Shown one piece after another: positions 1 through 7,423 of a stretch of DNA of 64,000 nt. The stretch spans positions 265,082 to 329,081 of the forward strand of contig NZ_JAJLQX010000001.1 in assembly GCF_021295095.1 (NCBI RefSeq), given 5' to 3'. A model generated the notes under the pieces. That model was given only the letters and a program-made list of their open reading frames with translations, had not been told where the DNA came from and searched no databases. This DNA comes from Phocaeicola oris (GTDB lineage Bacteria; Bacteroidota; Bacteroidia; Bacteroidales; Bacteroidaceae). The translations under genes were made by a program, and so were the position numbers. Each line of letters begins with the position of its first letter. The stretch's first letter is position 1.

Positions 1-1
1 T

Positions 2-475
2 CCTAAACTTACTCGTGGAAAATTTGAGTATGACTATGGTGATGAGGTTGGTTATACGCCATTACTTCCTATGTATACATTAGGACATAACTTCCAACCG
101 GCCAACATTCATGCGGGTGGCTTACGTTACCATGGTGCCGGTGTCATTGTTTCACAGTTATTGAAAGATAAACTCATGGAAGCTGTTGATATTAAACAGT
201 TAGAGTCATTCGAAGCCGGTGTTTTGTTTGCTCAGACCGAAGGAATTATTCCTGCTCCTGAATCATGTCATGCTATTGCAGCTACCATTCGTGAGGCAAA
301 AAAATGCAAAGAGACGGGCGAAGACAAGGTTATTCTCTTCAACCTTTCCGGACATGGCTTGATTGATATGACTGCTTACGACCAATTCTTAGCAGGTAAC
401 TTGCAGAATTATGAGTTGAGTGATGCTGAAATTTCTAAAGATTTGGAAAATGTAATTCCATTACAACCTAAATAA
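2..475 (+). CDS. TrpB-like PLP-dependent enzyme (TrpB2 type), 3' part only
   Basis: The reading frame is open from base 2 and ends at 473-475, giving the last 157 residues of a tryptophan synthase beta chain-like protein. Recognisable C-terminal TrpB2 features are the YTLGH segment, the LRYHGAGVIVSQL block, QTEGIIPAPESCHA and the NLSGHGLIDM block that precedes the end. The PLP lysine and the rest of the barrel lie upstream of the window. TrpB2 enzymes make tryptophan from indole and serine, usually without a TrpA partner. The family is clear; whether this copy acts in tryptophan synthesis or indole salvage cannot be judged from the fragment. A hairpin about 20 bases after the stop probably ends the transcript. 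Confidence 0.9.
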   Translation, partial: PKLTRGKFEYDYGDEVGYTPLLPMYTLGHNFQPANIHAGGLRYHGAGVIVSQLLKDKLMEAVDIKQLESFEAGVLFAQTEGIIPAPESCHAIAATIREAKKCKETGEDKVILFNLSGHGLIDMTAYDQFLAGNLQNYELSDAEISKDLENVIPLQPK

Positions 476-492
476 ACGATGTTATTTTAATA

Positions 493-526
493 AAGAGGCT
501 TCCTTTCAAAGGGAGCTTCTTTTGTT
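493..526 (+). terminator. Rho-independent terminator after the TrpB2 gene
   Basis: AGAGGCTTCC (494-503) can pair with GGGAGCTTCT (511-520), counting two G-U pairs, around a 7-base loop. A T-rich tail follows. Confidence 0.65.
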
Positions 527-559
527 TTCTATTGATAAGATGTCATTCATAAACAAAGT

Positions 560-691
560 CGCTCAACTGATGCATATCAATCGTTCAACTCATCCGCATG
601 AATCGTTCAACTCATCCGCATGAATCGTTCAACTCATCCGCATGAATCGTTCAACTCATCCGCATGAATTACTCAACTCATACGTATCACT
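560..691. repeat. 22-bp tandem array R1 (six units)
   Basis: Six contiguous 22-bp units at 560-581, 582-603, 604-625, 626-647, 648-669 and 670-691. Units 2 to 5 are identical and carry the core TTCAACTCATCCGCATGAAT. The first unit is diverged and the last ends in ATACGTATCACT. The array lies between two convergent genes (TrpB2 and the rhodanese-thioredoxin gene). There are no unique spacers, so it is not a CRISPR. It belongs to the same family as R2 to R6. Confidence 0.95.
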
Positions 692-761
692 TTTTCAATT
701 TATAAAGAAAAAAAGATAGGTAGATCCGTATGACCTACCTATCTGATATATATGACAAAGT

Positions 762-1607
762 TTACTTTAGCTCATCATCGATTCTCTTTACCAAATCGGC
801 AAATTCTTCGGGCTTATAAAGACGGGTGCGCATCATAATCTTTCCTTCTTTATTAATCAAAACATTACGTGTAATGCCCGACTCTCGTACAGCATATTTT
901 GCATAGATTTCGGCTCCAGGGTCTAATCCAAGCGGATACGTCACACCGGTTTGCTCAGCAAACTTCTTCACTGTCTCAATTGGTTCGTCACGGTCGATGC
1001 CTATTAAAACAAAATTCGGATCATCCTTGTATTGCTGCCAAATTTCACTTTCTATATGCGGCATCTCTTTTCGGCATACACCACACCAACTGGCTGTAAA
1101 CTGTAACATAACCACTTTTCCACGGAGCTTACTCAGTGTAACTTGTTTCCCATCGACCAGTGTAATGGTAAAGTCTGGCGCTTCGTCACCATCGAAAACA
1201 ATGTAACCGTTCTTATCCGACTTTTCCAAGGAGTCCTCTCCCATAGACTTTTTCCATGTTTTAATTCCACCGCCCAAATTAATCATCCTATAACCGGCTT
1301 CAGTTAACAGAGTAGCTGCTTTGGCACTGCGTATACCTCCCAAGCAATATACTGCAACCGGCTTATCTGTCGTTAACAATTCTTTTGCTTGATCGAGGAA
1401 ATCAGTTGCTTTCATATCAATATTCATCGCGTTTCTAATATGACCGGCTACATATTCGCTATCAGTTCGCACATCCAGCAACTGAATGGTATCGGAATCA
1501 ATAATCTTAGCAAATTCTTCTGCGCTGACGGTTGCAAACTTTTCCTGACTACATGCCGAAATAACAATACCGGCACTTATTAAAAGGAGAGAAAGAATCT
1601 TTTTCAT
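762..1607 (-). CDS. Rhodanese + TlpA-like thioredoxin fusion lipoprotein
   Basis: A 281-residue protein starting at the ATG at 1605-1607, one base after the stop of the upstream gene. This start gives a lipoprotein signal (MKKILSLLLISAGIVISAC), which an upstream in-frame start would bury. The first half is a rhodanese domain with active-site loop CLGGIRS; the second half is a TlpA/AhpC-TSA thioredoxin fold with the redox motif CGVC in ASWCGVCRKEMP. The family acts in the periplasm on disulfides or reactive sulfur. The rhodanese part may hand persulfide sulfur to the thioredoxin part, but that is inference. It is the last gene of a four-gene minus-strand operon. Confidence 0.9.
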   Translation of the reverse strand: MKKILSLLLISAGIVISACSQEKFATVSAEEFAKIIDSDTIQLLDVRTDSEYVAGHIRNAMNIDMKATDFLDQAKELLTTDKPVAVYCLGGIRSAKAATLLTEAGYRMINLGGGIKTWKKSMGEDSLEKSDKNGYIVFDGDEAPDFTITLVDGKQVTLSKLRGKVVMLQFTASWCGVCRKEMPHIESEIWQQYKDDPNFVLIGIDRDEPIETVKKFAEQTGVTYPLGLDPGAEIYAKYAVRESGITRNVLINKEGKIMMRTRLYKPEEFADLVKRIDDELK

Positions 1608-1608
1608 A

Positions 1609-3021
1609 TTACTTTTTTTGCCCAAAATGATTATAATCAACTGCTTGGCGAGTATTACGAATACTCATTGGCGGAAACCAAATATCATCGGCAGTAATAC
1701 CACATTCCTTTATAGCCTGAATAGCATACTCACACTTTCCAAAATTAGCGTCCACATTGTTCGTTCCAAAAGTGAACTTCAAACCACGCTCTTTAGCTTT
1801 CTTAATAATAGCTATACTGGGTATCTTATATCGCGGACTGATTTCCAATGCGATATGATATTTTTCTAATACATCAAGTACTTTGTTTACACGTTTGTCT
1901 GTCCAATACTTATCATAATCAGCCTGCATGTCATCAGGAATATATGTAGCATTGGCATAAATATCGACAGGCTCATTGGTTAAAATTTTCACAATCTGAT
2001 CAACGATGAGATCCATATATTGTTCCATATTTAAACCTTCACGCTTCACTTCTTCCGGATGATAAATACGGGATATACGGTTTTTATGATCGACAATGGT
2101 CATGGCGTCAGTAAACAAATAGTCGAACAAGCCTAATGCTTCCTTAGAAAAGACAGTTGACCAGCGGCGTCCTTCACCCTGCGCGCCACGCAAGAACGGC
2201 ATATCTTTAACTTCATTAAAATAATCGTATGCTTCGGCATCGTTAGCAAGCATACGTCCTACTCCACCTTCGCCAAGATTTGGAGCAACACCGTAATTAA
2301 TGCCATAATTCATAGACATAGCGTGCGCCATCTCCTTAGTCAGTCCACCTTTCAAATGAACATGGTAATCAATAACCGGGAAATTCTGCTGTTGCAACTT
2401 AATAATCTCATCGTTCTGCTCATCAATAACAGGCATGGTATCGTTAGGATTAACTGCAGTCTTATCTAACGGAGTGATAGTTAAATCGCTAAACTTAACA
2501 TCGCCCTTCTGTCCTATCAGCACAATTGGTCCTTTACTTAATATTTTATTTGCATTCTCCGGGATACGATATGGATTCTCAGGCTCTGTATAACAAACCA
2601 CATCCATTCCATTGATACTCACTTCAATGTTCTTTCCACGAACAGCAATTTGAAAATCAAAAGGCTGACCATCGGTAGCTAAAGAACGGTACAGGTTACG
2701 AACCGTTGATAAACTTCCTGTCTTACGAGTTCCATCTATTGGTCCGTTATGAAAAAGAACTTCGTATCCTTGGTGGAATCGAAGGGAAGCTACACCTTCC
2801 GCGTCGGCAATTGCCTTACCTTTTAAAATAAAATTCTGATACTCTCCTTTGGCAGTCAGTTGCTGACCGGCTACCAAATCAAATTCTGAACTTTCAACAG
2901 CTTTGTTATTCACATCGCTGAACTGAAGGGCTTGTTCTTCACCCACTTTCTGTCCGCAAGCCGCGAACAAGAATGTCATTATGGCAACAAGTGCCATGTT
3001 TAATAATGTAATTTTCTTCAT
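1609..3021 (-). CDS. Lipoprotein with DUF1080-like and PHP/amidohydrolase-like domains
   Basis: A 470-residue protein with an SPII signal (FLFAAC). Residues about 35-190 look like the DUF1080 (3-keto-disaccharide hydrolase type) beta-sandwich. Residues about 215-465 begin with VIDYHVHLKGGLT, an HxH metal-binding start typical of PHP or TIM-barrel metal hydrolases, and contain a later ALEISPRYKIPS segment. It probably acts at the outer membrane or in the periplasm on a sugar or phosphoester, but the substrate is unknown. It starts 5 bases after the small gene upstream and ends one base before the rhodanese-thioredoxin gene, so the genes are probably co-transcribed. The DUF1080 call is fairly sure; the catalytic role of the second domain is inferred. 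Confidence 0.75.
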   Translation of the reverse strand: MKKITLLNMALVAIMTFLFAACGQKVGEEQALQFSDVNNKAVESSEFDLVAGQQLTAKGEYQNFILKGKAIADAEGVASLRFHQGYEVLFHNGPIDGTRKTGSLSTVRNLYRSLATDGQPFDFQIAVRGKNIEVSINGMDVVCYTEPENPYRIPENANKILSKGPIVLIGQKGDVKFSDLTITPLDKTAVNPNDTMPVIDEQNDEIIKLQQQNFPVIDYHVHLKGGLTKEMAHAMSMNYGINYGVAPNLGEGGVGRMLANDAEAYDYFNEVKDMPFLRGAQGEGRRWSTVFSKEALGLFDYLFTDAMTIVDHKNRISRIYHPEEVKREGLNMEQYMDLIVDQIVKILTNEPVDIYANATYIPDDMQADYDKYWTDKRVNKVLDVLEKYHIALEISPRYKIPSIAIIKKAKERGLKFTFGTNNVDANFGKCEYAIQAIKECGITADDIWFPPMSIRNTRQAVDYNHFGQKK

Positions 3022-3026
3022 AATAT

Positions 3027-3419
3027 TTAATTCATCCAGTTGACTACATAATGTAATTGCAAGTATTGGCGTCCGGGTTTAACATATCCTTGTTCCATCA
3101 CATTTTTCCTGATTGTAAATACTTCCAGACGCTTTTTCAAATAACTCTCCACTTTCATTGTCTGTTTTTTACAGTAACTCAGTACTTCAACTTTACCGAA
3201 CGGAGACACTTCAGCATATACTTTCACGTTCCGTGTTATAGCATGGAAAGGGAGTTCTCGTCCTCTGGTATAATCCACCCAAAGAATGGCTGTTGCCTTA
3301 CAAGTATCGCATTCCTCATCAAGTCCCTTATCATAAAGATTCCCTTTAAGGAAAATAGATAAAGGAAAGAAAGACAATAGGATAACAACAATAATTATTA
3401 ATGTAATGTGCTTCTTCAT
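3027..3419 (-). CDS. Unrecognised small membrane-anchored protein
   Basis: A 130-residue protein with one N-terminal membrane segment (about residues 5-25), a CDTC pair near residues 38-41 and a mixed alpha/beta remainder with segments such as KVYAEVSPFGKVEVLSYC. I do not recognise a family. The C-terminal part, with a rise of basic residues and the ending LQLHYVVNW, has the feel of a TonB-C-like beta/alpha fold, but this is weak. It is the second gene of the operon, 15 bases after the DUF308 gene and 5 bases before the DUF1080/PHP gene. The CxxC may be redox active or bind metal, in keeping with the downstream thioredoxin. Confidence 0.7.
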   Translation of the reverse strand: MKKHITLIIIVVILLSFFPLSIFLKGNLYDKGLDEECDTCKATAILWVDYTRGRELPFHAITRNVKVYAEVSPFGKVEVLSYCKKQTMKVESYLKKRLEVFTIRKNVMEQGYVKPGRQYLQLHYVVNWMN

Positions 3420-3434
3420 TGTTTAGATGCTATA

Positions 3435-4061
3435 TTATATCTTTTGTTCTTGGTCTGTAGAATTTTCAATTGACTTTGTTCTTTCGAATGCAGACTCTGC
3501 GTCAGTCACATCCTCTGCTTCCACATCAACAATCGTTTTCTCAGCTTGTTCTATAAATTTACGAAATCGAATAATTCGTATTATATCGGTAATAGCGTAA
3601 ATAATAGCACTCATACCCAATATTATAATAGGTACAGTTCGGGCTGTAAACGGATTAGCCAAAACCAAAACACCTGCAAATAGAATTAATATAGAAAAGA
3701 AATAGTATGCGCCCGATACCTTTGTCAGATTCTTTATGGCAACAAGTCGAGATATTTGATGGATACCGGCAAGAACAAGTACTGCACCCAAGACATACAT
3801 TAATATATTAGCGAAGAACCCCGGCATAACCATCAGCCAGAGTCCGAAAAAAGCACTTCCGATGCCTGACAATGGAAAAGGCAAACCTTGTTTCTGCCTA
3901 TTTATATAATATGAAAAGATAGTAAACATCCCTGGGATAAAAAACAAAGCTCCTATTAATATAATAAGATAGATGGATATCTCATTAGGAAATAAAATAA
4001 GAAGTATTCCTACGGCCAATGCACAGACGCATCTTATAATAGCATAATTTAGTATCTTCAT
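3435..4061 (-). CDS. DUF308 (HdeD-like) inner-membrane protein
   Basis: A 208-residue protein made almost entirely of hydrophobic segments (about six) arranged in pairs, ending in an acidic cytoplasmic tail rich in Glu and Asp. The pattern, including ALFFIPGMFTIFSYY and the repeated GxxxxxxGxxxLxxP-type helices, matches the DUF308/HdeD family, whose E. coli member is linked to acid resistance. The start at 4059-4061 is the first Met and opens the operon. The intergenic region to the divergent YtxH gene is about 180 bases. Confidence 0.8.
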   Translation of the reverse strand: MKILNYAIIRCVCALAVGILLILFPNEISIYLIILIGALFFIPGMFTIFSYYINRQKQGLPFPLSGIGSAFFGLWLMVMPGFFANILMYVLGAVLVLAGIHQISRLVAIKNLTKVSGAYYFFSILILFAGVLVLANPFTARTVPIIILGMSAIIYAITDIIRIIRFRKFIEQAEKTIVDVEAEDVTDAESAFERTKSIENSTDQEQKI

Positions 4062-4243
4062 TTGATAACGTATTTAAAAGGATAGTGCGAATATATATAT
4101 TTTTCTTAAATTAGATTTGTTTTTGCGTCATAAATATTGCAAATGAAAAGAAGATTTTGTAGTTTTACATTATGAAGCATAAGAGGTTTAGATTCTCTAT
4201 TGTAACAGTTGGATAGTTATTTATAGTTTAAAAAATAAAGATT

Positions 4244-4507
4244 ATGAGAAAAGGTGAATTTCTTTTAGGTATGGCTCTGGGAACGATTGTTGGTGGAGCT
4301 CTCGGTTTCTTATCACAGACAAGAAAAGGTCGGAGATTCAGAAGAGACATGAAGCACAAGCTTGAAGATTTGCAAGATGAGGTATGCGATTATGTACAGC
4401 GTGCAAAAGACAAAGCGACAAACGTTAAAGACGATGTTGTAGAAAAAGTCAACAAGCAGGCTGATGCTATTAAAGAAAAATTGAATACTTCTGAGGATTA
4501 CGATTAA
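4244..4507 (+). CDS. YtxH-like small stress-type membrane protein
   Basis: An 87-residue protein with a Gly-rich N-terminal segment (LLGMALGTIVGGALGFL), then SQTRKGRRFRRD and a charged helical tail of alternating Lys and Asp/Glu (VQRAKDKATNVKDDVVEKV). This is the usual layout of the YtxH domain: one short membrane helix and a coiled, LEA-like cytoplasmic tail. It is divergent from the DUF308 operon and is followed by a strong terminator, so it is probably monocistronic. Confidence 0.8.
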   Translation: MRKGEFLLGMALGTIVGGALGFLSQTRKGRRFRRDMKHKLEDLQDEVCDYVQRAKDKATNVKDDVVEKVNKQADAIKEKLNTSEDYD

Positions 4508-4529
4508 TTAATCCCAAAAAATTAGTTAT

Positions 4530-4559
4530 AAAGCTCAGATTAAAAGGTCTGAGCTTTTT
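4530..4559 (+). terminator. Terminator after the YtxH gene
   Basis: AAAGCTCAGA (4530-4539) pairs perfectly with TCTGAGCTTT (4548-4557) around an 8-base loop, followed by T residues. Confidence 0.9.
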
Positions 4560-4695
4560 CATGTTTTCATAAATATGTCTTCAATGCTGATGGTCAACAA
4601 AGTGTTATCGTGTCCATTTTATTGAAGATATTCTCTTTGATATTTGATAATATAAAATTTTTCTGTAATTTCTTATAAAAAAAAATAGCAAAAAA

Positions 4696-4727
4696 GTTTA
4701 TTTTTATAAATAAAGATCGTATATTTG
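4696..4727 (+). promoter_or_regulatory. Promoter of the candidate small RNA
   Basis: The -7 box TATATTTG at 4720-4727 matches the Bacteroidota consensus TAnnTTTG. A GTTT lies 20 bases upstream, in the place of the -33 TTTG. No open reading frame follows before the terminator at 4827-4865. Confidence 0.7.
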
Positions 4728-4733
4728 TAGCGT

Positions 4734-4865
4734 AGTCAATAGGCTGTGAAGTTTATTGATTATTCTAATCGAAAGATTAGATAAATAGAATAGTTTAGTT
4801 AAGTCTAGTTTAGTTTTTGTGTTGTAATAGAAGTTCTCACGGGCGAGTGTGAACTTCTATTTTTG
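4734..4865 (+). ncRNA. Candidate small RNA of about 130 nt
   Basis: The segment runs from a good TAnnTTTG promoter to a strong intrinsic terminator without a credible ORF. It contains a perfect 6-bp stem CTAATC-GAAA-GATTAG (4765-4780) capped by a GNRA-type tetraloop. An A/T-rich single-stranded stretch with repeated AGTTTAG/AGTCTAG words (about 4791-4814) follows, then the terminator hairpin. I do not recognise it as a known family; a short leader peptide or a trans-acting RNA are both possible. Confidence 0.55.
4827..4865 (+). terminator. Terminator of the candidate small RNA
   Basis: ATAGAAGTTCTCAC (4827-4840) pairs with GTGTGAACTTCTAT (4847-4860) with one mismatch around GGGCGA, followed by TTTT. 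Confidence 0.85.
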
Positions 4866-5029
4866 TATATAAAATACCTGATTGCTCCCATTTTTGGTGT
4901 GCAGACAGAGGCGGTTGATGTCGATTTGTAGGTATTTTTAATACGGATGACGTTTGGCTATGTCTCCAAGTCTTTTCTTTTCTTTTTTATCATGTTGATG
5001 TGGTAAGGTCTCTTTTTGAAACAATTTTT

Positions 5030-5071
5030 ATTGTCACTTTATAAATAAATATTGTAACTTTGTAAATAAAA
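5030..5071 (+). promoter_or_regulatory. Promoter of the ABM gene inside a 21-bp direct repeat
   Basis: The -7 box TAACTTTG lies at 5055-5062, 20 bases before the ATG. It sits in the second of two adjacent 21-bp copies (5030-5050 and 5051-5071) that differ at three positions. The first copy has the degraded box TCACTTTA. Confidence 0.65.
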
Positions 5072-5081
5072 ACAATATAAT

Positions 5082-5534
5082 ATGAGAATATCGTTAAGAA
5101 TGATTTTACTTTCTGTTTTGATAGTATCATCCACCAAAATAGATGCTCAAGAGCCAAATATGGAAAAGACAAAACAAGGCGATTCTCTTCAAAGCGCAGA
5201 GGAAAAAGTTATTACCGTTAATCTTTATTATACAGGGAAGAACGGATCGGCAAGGAAGTTTGTTGAGGAAATGGAAAGCAGTGGGACTGTAACTGCCATA
5301 CGGAATGAATCGGGTAATTTGCGTTATGAGTATTTTATCTCGATTTCCGATCCGGAAACAGTGCTGCTCATTGACAGTTGGAGCAGTCAAGAAGCTATAG
5401 ACATTCATCATACATCGCCTATGATGAAGACGATAGCGACTCTCCGCGAAAAATATGATTTACACATGAAAGTTGAGCGTTATATTAAAGATGAAGGTTT
5501 TCGGGTGAAAGATGATGAGTTTATCCGACATTAA
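5082..5534 (+). CDS. Exported antibiotic-biosynthesis-monooxygenase (ABM) family protein
   Basis: A 150-residue protein with a signal peptide (about residues 1-22, cut after VDA/IDA-like region before QEP). From about residue 42 it carries a ferredoxin-like ABM domain: VITVNLYYTGKNG, a central RYEYFISISDPETVLLIDSW strand pair, and the AIDIHHTSPMM helix with the conserved HxxxP-type end. Relatives include YgiN-like quinol monooxygenases. The periplasmic location and the neighbouring CMD-cupin and VOC genes suggest small-molecule or quinone detoxification, which is inference. Repeat array R2 follows about 35 bases after the stop. Confidence 0.8.
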   Translation: MRISLRMILLSVLIVSSTKIDAQEPNMEKTKQGDSLQSAEEKVITVNLYYTGKNGSARKFVEEMESSGTVTAIRNESGNLRYEYFISISDPETVLLIDSWSSQEAIDIHHTSPMMKTIATLREKYDLHMKVERYIKDEGFRVKDDEFIRH

Positions 5535-5569
5535 GGAGAATGGAATGAGAGAAACGGTTCATCTCTCCA

Positions 5570-5653
5570 AGTGATACGTATGAATCGCTCAACTCATCCG
5601 CATGAATTGCCCAACTCATCCGCATGAACCGGTTAACTCATACGTATCACTTT
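5570..5653. repeat. 22-bp array R2 with perfect 15-bp inverted ends
   Basis: The array opens with AAGTGATACGTATGA (5570-5584) and closes with its exact reverse complement TCATACGTATCACTT (5639-5653). Between them, 22-bp units start at 5587, 5609 and 5631; the first two carry CAACTCATCCGCATGAA. It is the most compact and regular member of the R1-R6 family and lies between two genes on the same strand. Confidence 0.95.
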
Positions 5654-5741
5654 GCCGGATGATGACCGTCTCTTTCGGAAGAGATACTTATCCCCCACCA
5701 ACAGCCTATGGAATAAGAGAATTCGTTAAATAATTAAATAT

Positions 5742-6995
5742 ATGAATAGAATACGTCTTGTGCTCTTACTCTGCTTCTTCATGGCATCGGGTATAATGTA
5801 CGCGCAAAAAACTACAGAACAAAAAATGGAGGTAAATATGTTGAAAGAGAACAATTTTATGAAGAATGATCCTGAATTTGCAGAACGTTTTGACCGTTTT
5901 GCTTTTGGTGAAGTGTACGATCAGACGAAGACACAAATAGACGACCGCGTACGCTATATGTGTTATATGGCAACTTTGCTTGGTTGTCAAGGTGTTGATG
6001 TTTACAAACCTTTATTGCAAGATGCCCTTGATAAGGGAGTGACACCAATTGAAGTAAAAGAAATTATCTATCAGGCAACTGCTTACCTTGGTCTTGGGCG
6101 TGTTTATCCGTTTCTTACAGTCGCTAATCATGTTTTTAAAAAGCGAGGTATAGAATTACCATTGGAACCACAGAGTCAGACCATTATTTCTAACCGTCGT
6201 AAAAAAGGAAACCAAGTGCAAATAGACATCTTCGGCGAGCGGATACGTGAATCGTGGAAGAATGCTCCTGAAGACTCGCGTCACATCAATGAATGGCTTG
6301 CCGATAATTGCTTTGGTGATTACTACACTCGAAAAGGATTGACAATTAAGCAGCGCGAGATGATCACTTTCTGTTATATTGCCGCACAAGGAGGTTGTGA
6401 ATCGCAATTAAAAGCGCATATTATGGGTAACTTCAGTGTTGGTAACGACAAAGATTTTCTTATTGCTGTCATTTCCAATAATATCCCTTTTATTGGTTAT
6501 CCTCGCGCATTAAATGCGCTGAATTGTATTCGTGAGGTTGTAAAACAAACAGAATCATCTGAAGCATCATTAAACATAAGTAAATATAATATTACTAAAG
6601 AACAATTGGTGTTTCCTTTTGGGCAGCCTAACACTGCTTACGCTAAATACTTTATTGGCCATTCATACCTTGCGTCTATTGCTTCAGGTGAAGGTAAGTT
6701 GCCGGTTCATAATGTAACTTTCGAGCCGGGATGCCGGAATAATTGGCACATCCATAAAGGTGGTGGGCAGATTCTAATCTGTGTAGCCGGTAGAGGATGG
6801 TATCAGGAATGGGGAAAACCGGTGCAGGAACTTAAACCGGGCGATACCATCGATATTCCCGCAGGTGTAAAACATTGGCATGGCGCAGCCAAAGACTCAT
6901 GGTTCCAACATATAGCACTTGCCGTACCGGCAGAGAATTCGAGTACCGATTGGCTGGAAGCTGTATCGGATGAAGAATATGGAAAATTGAAGTAG
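5742..6995 (+). CDS. Exported carboxymuconolactone decarboxylase-like protein with C-terminal cupin
   Basis: A 417-residue protein with a signal peptide ending near SGIMYAQ. It has two CMD/AhpD-type helical domains (about residues 45-140, with MATLLGCQG, and 165-275, with CYIAAQGGCESQLKAH) and a C-terminal cupin (about 310-400). The cupin shows the metal motif NNWHIHKGGGQ followed by LKPGDTIDIPAGVKHWHGA. CMD proteins handle peroxide, aromatic ring-cleavage products or lactones. The fused cupin suggests a two-step or self-contained enzyme whose substrate is not known. It is followed by the VOC-family gene 44 bases downstream, probably in the same transcript. Confidence 0.88.
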   Translation: MNRIRLVLLLCFFMASGIMYAQKTTEQKMEVNMLKENNFMKNDPEFAERFDRFAFGEVYDQTKTQIDDRVRYMCYMATLLGCQGVDVYKPLLQDALDKGVTPIEVKEIIYQATAYLGLGRVYPFLTVANHVFKKRGIELPLEPQSQTIISNRRKKGNQVQIDIFGERIRESWKNAPEDSRHINEWLADNCFGDYYTRKGLTIKQREMITFCYIAAQGGCESQLKAHIMGNFSVGNDKDFLIAVISNNIPFIGYPRALNALNCIREVVKQTESSEASLNISKYNITKEQLVFPFGQPNTAYAKYFIGHSYLASIASGEGKLPVHNVTFEPGCRNNWHIHKGGGQILICVAGRGWYQEWGKPVQELKPGDTIDIPAGVKHWHGAAKDSWFQHIALAVPAENSSTDWLEAVSDEEYGKLK

Positions 6996-7039
6996 AAAAA
7001 TAAGTATTAAAATAAATCTTAAACAAAGAAAAGTTGATA

Positions 7040-7423
7040 ATGAAAATTGAGCATTTGGCGATTTGGGCAGACGATATTGAATTATTGCGTAATTTCTACG
7101 TGAAATATTTCGGCATGACTGCTAATGAAGTCTATATCAATGAGAAAAAAGGATTCCGTTCTTATTTCCTCTCCTTTGACGATGAAGACACTCGGTTAGA
7201 AATAATGAGTCAGGGAAAGAAAACGGATTCTTTGCCAAATCAAATGAAAGGGTTAGCACATTTTGCCATATCGTTGGGAAGTGAAGAGAAAGTTCTGGCA
7301 CTGACTAAACAATTGCATAACGATGGGTATTGTATATTGAGCCATCCTCGATATACCGGTGATGGTTATTTTGAATCGGCATTTGCAGATCCGGAAGGTA
7401 ATTATGTGGAACTAACAGTATAA
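7040..7423 (+). CDS. VOC-family (glyoxalase/dioxygenase-like) protein
   Basis: A 127-residue single-domain VOC protein. The start is placed at the ATG at 7040 rather than an in-frame TTG six bases upstream. It shows the usual metal-fold signature: MKIEHLAIWADDIELLRNFY at the start, LEIMSQ in the middle, AHFAISLGS, and the ending FADPEGNYVELTV with the last metal-ligand Glu. The short length and glyoxalase I-like order fit a lactoylglutathione lyase-type or resistance-type enzyme. It follows the CMD-cupin gene, and its last 22 bases overlap the convergent PPTase gene. Confidence 0.85.
   Translation: MKIEHLAIWADDIELLRNFYVKYFGMTANEVYINEKKGFRSYFLSFDDEDTRLEIMSQGKKTDSLPNQMKGLAHFAISLGSEEKVLALTKQLHNDGYCILSHPRYTGDGYFESAFADPEGNYVELTV

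Noticed and set aside
560-691. CRISPR array
   Set aside because: Units are contiguous 22-bp repeats without unique spacers, and no cas genes are nearby.
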